Positions 16,020-18,374 of a stretch of DNA of 18,374 bases are shown here, piece after piece (position 1 is the first letter of the stretch; the number at the start of each line of letters is the position of its first letter). The DNA lies in assembly GCA_003224135.1 (NCBI GenBank), contig QHYO01000704.1, positions 1-18,374 on the forward strand, written 5' to 3'. The notes beneath the pieces are model-generated. The model was not told where the DNA came from, ran no database searches, and was given only the letters and a program-made list of their open reading frames with translations. Source of the DNA: Acidobacteriota bacterium. Its GTDB lineage: Bacteria; Acidobacteriota; Terriglobia; Acidiferrales; UBA7541. The translations under genes were made by a program, and so were the position numbers.

Positions 16020-16048
16020 ATATTAGGGCCGCCATCGGGACAAGTCAA
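16020..16048 (-). promoter_or_regulatory. Strong promoter giving a leaderless kinase mRNA
   Basis: On the minus strand TTGACT (16048-16043), a 17-base spacer and TAATAT (16025-16020) form a near-consensus sigma70-type promoter. Only nine bases separate the -10 box from ATG 16010, so transcription should begin at or within about three bases of the start codon. Confidence 0.75.
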
Positions 16049-16133
16049 CGAAGCCAGGGTTAGGATGTTCCGCACTAGGTTGAATGCATCGAAAAAAAAC
16101 GAATCGGGAGGGTTGCTGGGTACATCCTATCGG

Positions 16134-16168
16134 AAAATAAAAAAGGGGGCCGGTGCAAGCCCCCCTTT
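16134..16168 (-). terminator. Rho-independent terminator of glmM
   Basis: On the minus strand AAAGGGGG (16168-16161) pairs with CCCCCTTT (16149-16142), closing a loop of about 11 bases, and is followed by TTTTTTATTTT (to about 16134). It lies about 285 bases after the glmM stop and just before the kinase promoter, insulating the two genes. Confidence 0.8.
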
Positions 16169-16453
16169 CGTCAACTGACCCCCCAAAACCAGAACACAGT
16201 CGAGGTTGCGTTCCGGCCACCCCGGGAAGCCAATATTTTTATTTGTGATCTTAGGATGCAAGTCGGGTGCCAGGCCACGGGTCAGCAGGGTTTCCCACTC
16301 ATGCGATTGAAACAATGGGAGTTAGGTTCGGGAAACTCTTCTTGGCTCCAGGGGGAACGGCAAAAACCCTACAAAATCTCACAGATGAACTCGCCTCTCT
16401 CTCCATTCTTTGGGAGGAGATAGCAGGAAGACAGTGGCATCGGAGTCGAGATT
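16169..16453 (-). other. Long untranslated stretch between glmM and its terminator
   Basis: This stretch is 285 bases with no recognised gene. Short minus-strand frames exist, including one of about 62 codons from a TTG near 16315 that runs through the terminator hairpin, but none has a good start site or familiar sequence. It would form a long 3' untranslated region of glmM, or hold a small RNA or gene remnant. Confidence 0.4.
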
Positions 16454-17797
16454 TCACGCGCCAATCGTGGTGCGAATCGCTGCAGCGATCGACTGGCTGA
16501 ATTTCTCTACATCCGACGCGTGCTCGGCTTCCACCATCACTCGAGCCAAGGGTTCCGTACCGGAGTACCGCAACACAATGCGGCCATTGTCGCCGAGCGT
16601 CGACTCAGCTTCACGCAATGCCATCTCTACTTCAGGCACGCCTTCGAGCGGGGGCTTCGATTTCACCTTCACGTTGACGATCGTTTGCGGGTAGTCTTTT
16701 AAACCGGCCAACAACGCATCGAGGCTTCCACGCAAAGCCACCAGGGATGCCACTTTCACGGCCGTCAGCAGGCCGTCCCCGGCGGGAGAGTCCTCCAGGA
16801 AAATAATGTGTCCGGACTGCTCTCCGCCCAGCGCGCTACCACTCTCTAGCATCTCTTCCAGTACATAGCGGTCGCCCACATTGGTCCGCGCCAAGGCAAT
16901 GCCTTCGCCCGAAAGCGCTCGCTCCAATCCCAAATTCGACATGGAAGTCGCCACTACGCGATTTTTCGGCAGTTTCCCTGCGCTTTTCAGAAAACGCGCT
17001 GCCGCCAGCAGGATTCCATCGCCGTTAATGATTTTCCCCGACGCGGAAACAAACAGCGCACGGTCCGCGTCGCCGTCAAACGCAACGCCAAGCGCCGCCT
17101 TCTCCGCCGGCACCCGCTGCTGCAATTTTTCAAGGTGCAGGGACCCGCAGCCGGCGTTGATATTCCGCCCATCAGGCTCGCTTCCGATCGTCACAACATC
17201 ACAGCCGAGCGATCGGAATAATTCCGGCCCCAGCCGGTACGCCGCACCGTTCGCGCAATCGACTACGATCCGCAAGCCGCTCAGATTTGCGCCGTCCAGC
17301 ACCCGGTTCCGCAGAAAATCGAGGTACTCTCTATGAAGGGATTCATCCGTCGAAAGCGCCGCGGCAACGGGTTTTGCGACTTCACGGAGGAATCCGGGAA
17401 TTTCTGCTTCAATCTCCTCTTCCACTGCGTCGGGGAATTTCATTCCCGCGTGTGAAAAAAGTTTTACGCCGTTATCGTGGAACGGATTGTGCGAAGCGGA
17501 AATCACGACCCCCGCATCGAAATCATTCTGGCGAACCAGGCAGGCCACTCCCGGAGTCGTGAGAACTCCCGCTAACGTTACGTCCACGCTCGATTCCTTC
17601 AAACCCGCTGCAAGAATCGCCGCAATGTGCGGGCCTGATTCGCGCGTGTCCATTCCAACCAGCGCGTGGGGCGTTGTGTGTTCTCTGTGGAGATAAACTC
17701 CAACCGCCCGGCCGACCGCATGCAAAGTCGCGTCGTCCAACGGCGGCGTTCCCGGGACACCGCGGATGCCGTCGGTGCCAAAATATTGTTTCGCCAT
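16454..17797 (-). CDS. glmM: Phosphoglucosamine mutase
   Basis: GlmM converts glucosamine-6-phosphate to glucosamine-1-phosphate in the cytoplasm on the route to UDP-GlcNAc, the precursor of peptidoglycan and lipopolysaccharide. The 447-residue length is normal. It begins with the family N-terminus 'YFGTDGIRGVPG'. The active-site serine is Ser102 in 'VVISASHNPFHDNG', the Mg-binding loop is 'FDGDADR' (Asp241, Asp243, Asp245), the sugar-binding loop is 'GGEQSGH' (324-330), and the phosphate-binding loop near the C-terminus is 'RYSGTEPLARVM'. All key residues are present. The SASHNP and GEQSGH wording favours GlmM over phosphomannomutase. The ATG at 17797 has no obvious ribosome-binding site. 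It is divergent from the AI-2E family gene to its right. Confidence 0.95.
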   Translation of the reverse strand: MAKQYFGTDGIRGVPGTPPLDDATLHAVGRAVGVYLHREHTTPHALVGMDTRESGPHIAAILAAGLKESSVDVTLAGVLTTPGVACLVRQNDFDAGVVISASHNPFHDNGVKLFSHAGMKFPDAVEEEIEAEIPGFLREVAKPVAAALSTDESLHREYLDFLRNRVLDGANLSGLRIVVDCANGAAYRLGPELFRSLGCDVVTIGSEPDGRNINAGCGSLHLEKLQQRVPAEKAALGVAFDGDADRALFVSASGKIINGDGILLAAARFLKSAGKLPKNRVVATSMSNLGLERALSGEGIALARTNVGDRYVLEEMLESGSALGGEQSGHIIFLEDSPAGDGLLTAVKVASLVALRGSLDALLAGLKDYPQTIVNVKVKSKPPLEGVPEVEMALREAESTLGDNGRIVLRYSGTEPLARVMVEAEHASDVEKFSQSIAAAIRTTIGA

Positions 17798-18001
17798 AAT
17801 GAGAACAGGATTTCAGGCTTTGTTTTACAAACCCTGAGATAAATCAGGTTACGACGGCTAGGGATTGCACTCCCGCACAAAAGTTTAGCACAGCGATCCG
17901 TTTGTTCCCGATGGACGAAAAGCCGCCATTTGCGAGGAGGAACACCACCCAACGCCACAGACTCCGCGCCTGCATCGTGTGGTACCTTGAATGTTTGGAA
18001 A
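17798..18001. promoter_or_regulatory. Divergent intergenic region between glmM and the AI-2E family gene
   Basis: These 204 bases must carry the promoters of two divergent genes, but no box pair close to consensus was found on either strand. Short inverted repeats are visible, such as CCTGA-TTTATC-TCAGG and GGGA-GTGCAA-TCCC on the minus strand. A GAGGAGG (17933-17939) on the plus strand has no start codon at a suitable distance. Confidence 0.4.
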
Positions 18002-18374
18002 GTGACGGAGTTCCGCTTGGCCGCGACCGAAACACCGCCCGTAAAAGAACATGCTCGACTGGTAGGCTCGACCTTCAGCTTGAGGGTTATCGCCGCAGCG
18101 ATCATTCTGCTTTTCGCGTACTACGCGCAAGGCGTGGTGATCACTCTGGTGCTCTCGATTCTCCTCGCATACTGTCTCGATCCCGTCGTCGAATATTTGG
18201 AGCGGTGGCGCATCCCTCGCACCATCGGCTCCATGATCATGGTTCTCCTGCTCTGCGCGGTGATCGGCGCGGTTGGGTACGGTCTTTGGACTCGCGTATC
18301 GGATTTTGCTGAGAACTGGCCGAAGTACAGCGGAGCGTGGCGGCAAACTGCGGCATCCATTGAAAAGAAAATCA
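18002..18374 (+). CDS. AI-2E/PerM family membrane transporter, N-terminal part
   Basis: This frame runs open to the window end (124 codons visible; usual members have about 350-400 residues). The proposed GTG start at 18002 gives a short polar N-terminus, then hydrophobic segments about residues 28-52 ('LRVIAAAIILLFAYYAQGVV' onward) and 75-95 ('IGSMIMVLLLCAVIGAVGYG'). The intervening 'LLAYCLDPVVEYLERWRIPR' is the characteristic early motif of the AI-2E (YdgG/PerM-like) family, where L-x-P-x-V-x-x-L follows the first helix pair. The start is uncertain, because the frame is open upstream with a TTG at 17987 and no ribosome-binding site decides between them. Substrates in this family vary (signals, Na+/H+ antiport), so none is assigned. 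Confidence 0.85.
   Translation, partial: MTEFRLAATETPPVKEHARLVGSTFSLRVIAAAIILLFAYYAQGVVITLVLSILLAYCLDPVVEYLERWRIPRTIGSMIMVLLLCAVIGAVGYGLWTRVSDFAENWPKYSGAWRQTAASIEKKI

Overview
The window reads as a chromosomal segment of a moderately GC-rich bacterium, most likely an Acidobacteriota member. This is an inference from gene style: a Ser/Thr kinase fused through one membrane helix to a TolB-like propeller, an M1 peptidase carrying an N-terminal carboxypeptidase-regulatory-like domain, and a MltD-type transglycosylase with a 'GNEYGLKRSWWVDERQDP' variant. No rRNA, tRNA, CRISPR array, phage or insertion sequence was found. I see no defence or mobile system, and most of the window is ordinary housekeeping DNA.

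Layout. (1) Positions 1-3540, plus strand: a terminator of an upstream unit; a two-helix membrane protein with a degenerate GGDEF domain; a MltD-like lytic transglycosylase with two LysM domains; and a small charge-bipolar Lys/Ala/Pro-rich protein with its own promoter and terminator. (2) Positions 3402-9850, minus strand: a compact five-gene operon, lpd-lipB-E1alpha-E1beta-E2. It encodes a complete 2-oxoacid (probably pyruvate) dehydrogenase complex together with the octanoyltransferase that starts lipoylation of its E2. (3) Positions 9597-10231: a gene-poor stretch with the operon's leader and candidate promoter, several hairpins, and a possible 36-residue secreted peptide gene on the plus strand followed by a plus-strand terminator. 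(4) Positions 10232-16048, minus strand: the M1 peptidase, then the kinase-propeller protein, whose strong promoter lies so close to its ATG that the mRNA should be leaderless. (5) Positions 16134-17797, minus strand: glmM, with a terminator about 290 bp past its stop. (6) From about 18002, plus strand: the N-terminal part of an AI-2E/PerM family membrane protein, cut by the window end.

The most notable anomaly is at the 3' end of the E2 gene. The catalytic domain is normal up to SYDHRVV, but the conserved DHRxxDG Asp and the C-terminal tail are absent. The frame instead runs on through the neighbour's terminator into the opposite gene, while a different frame there looks coding for about 40 residues. 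This is either a real 3' rearrangement or a sequence/assembly error. Other leads are the leaderless kinase promoter, the small signal-peptide ORF, and the unusual C-terminal extension of E1alpha.

Several start codons were set by ribosome-binding sites rather than by the longest open frame: GTG for lipB, GTG for lpd, and ATG at 13042 for the peptidase.
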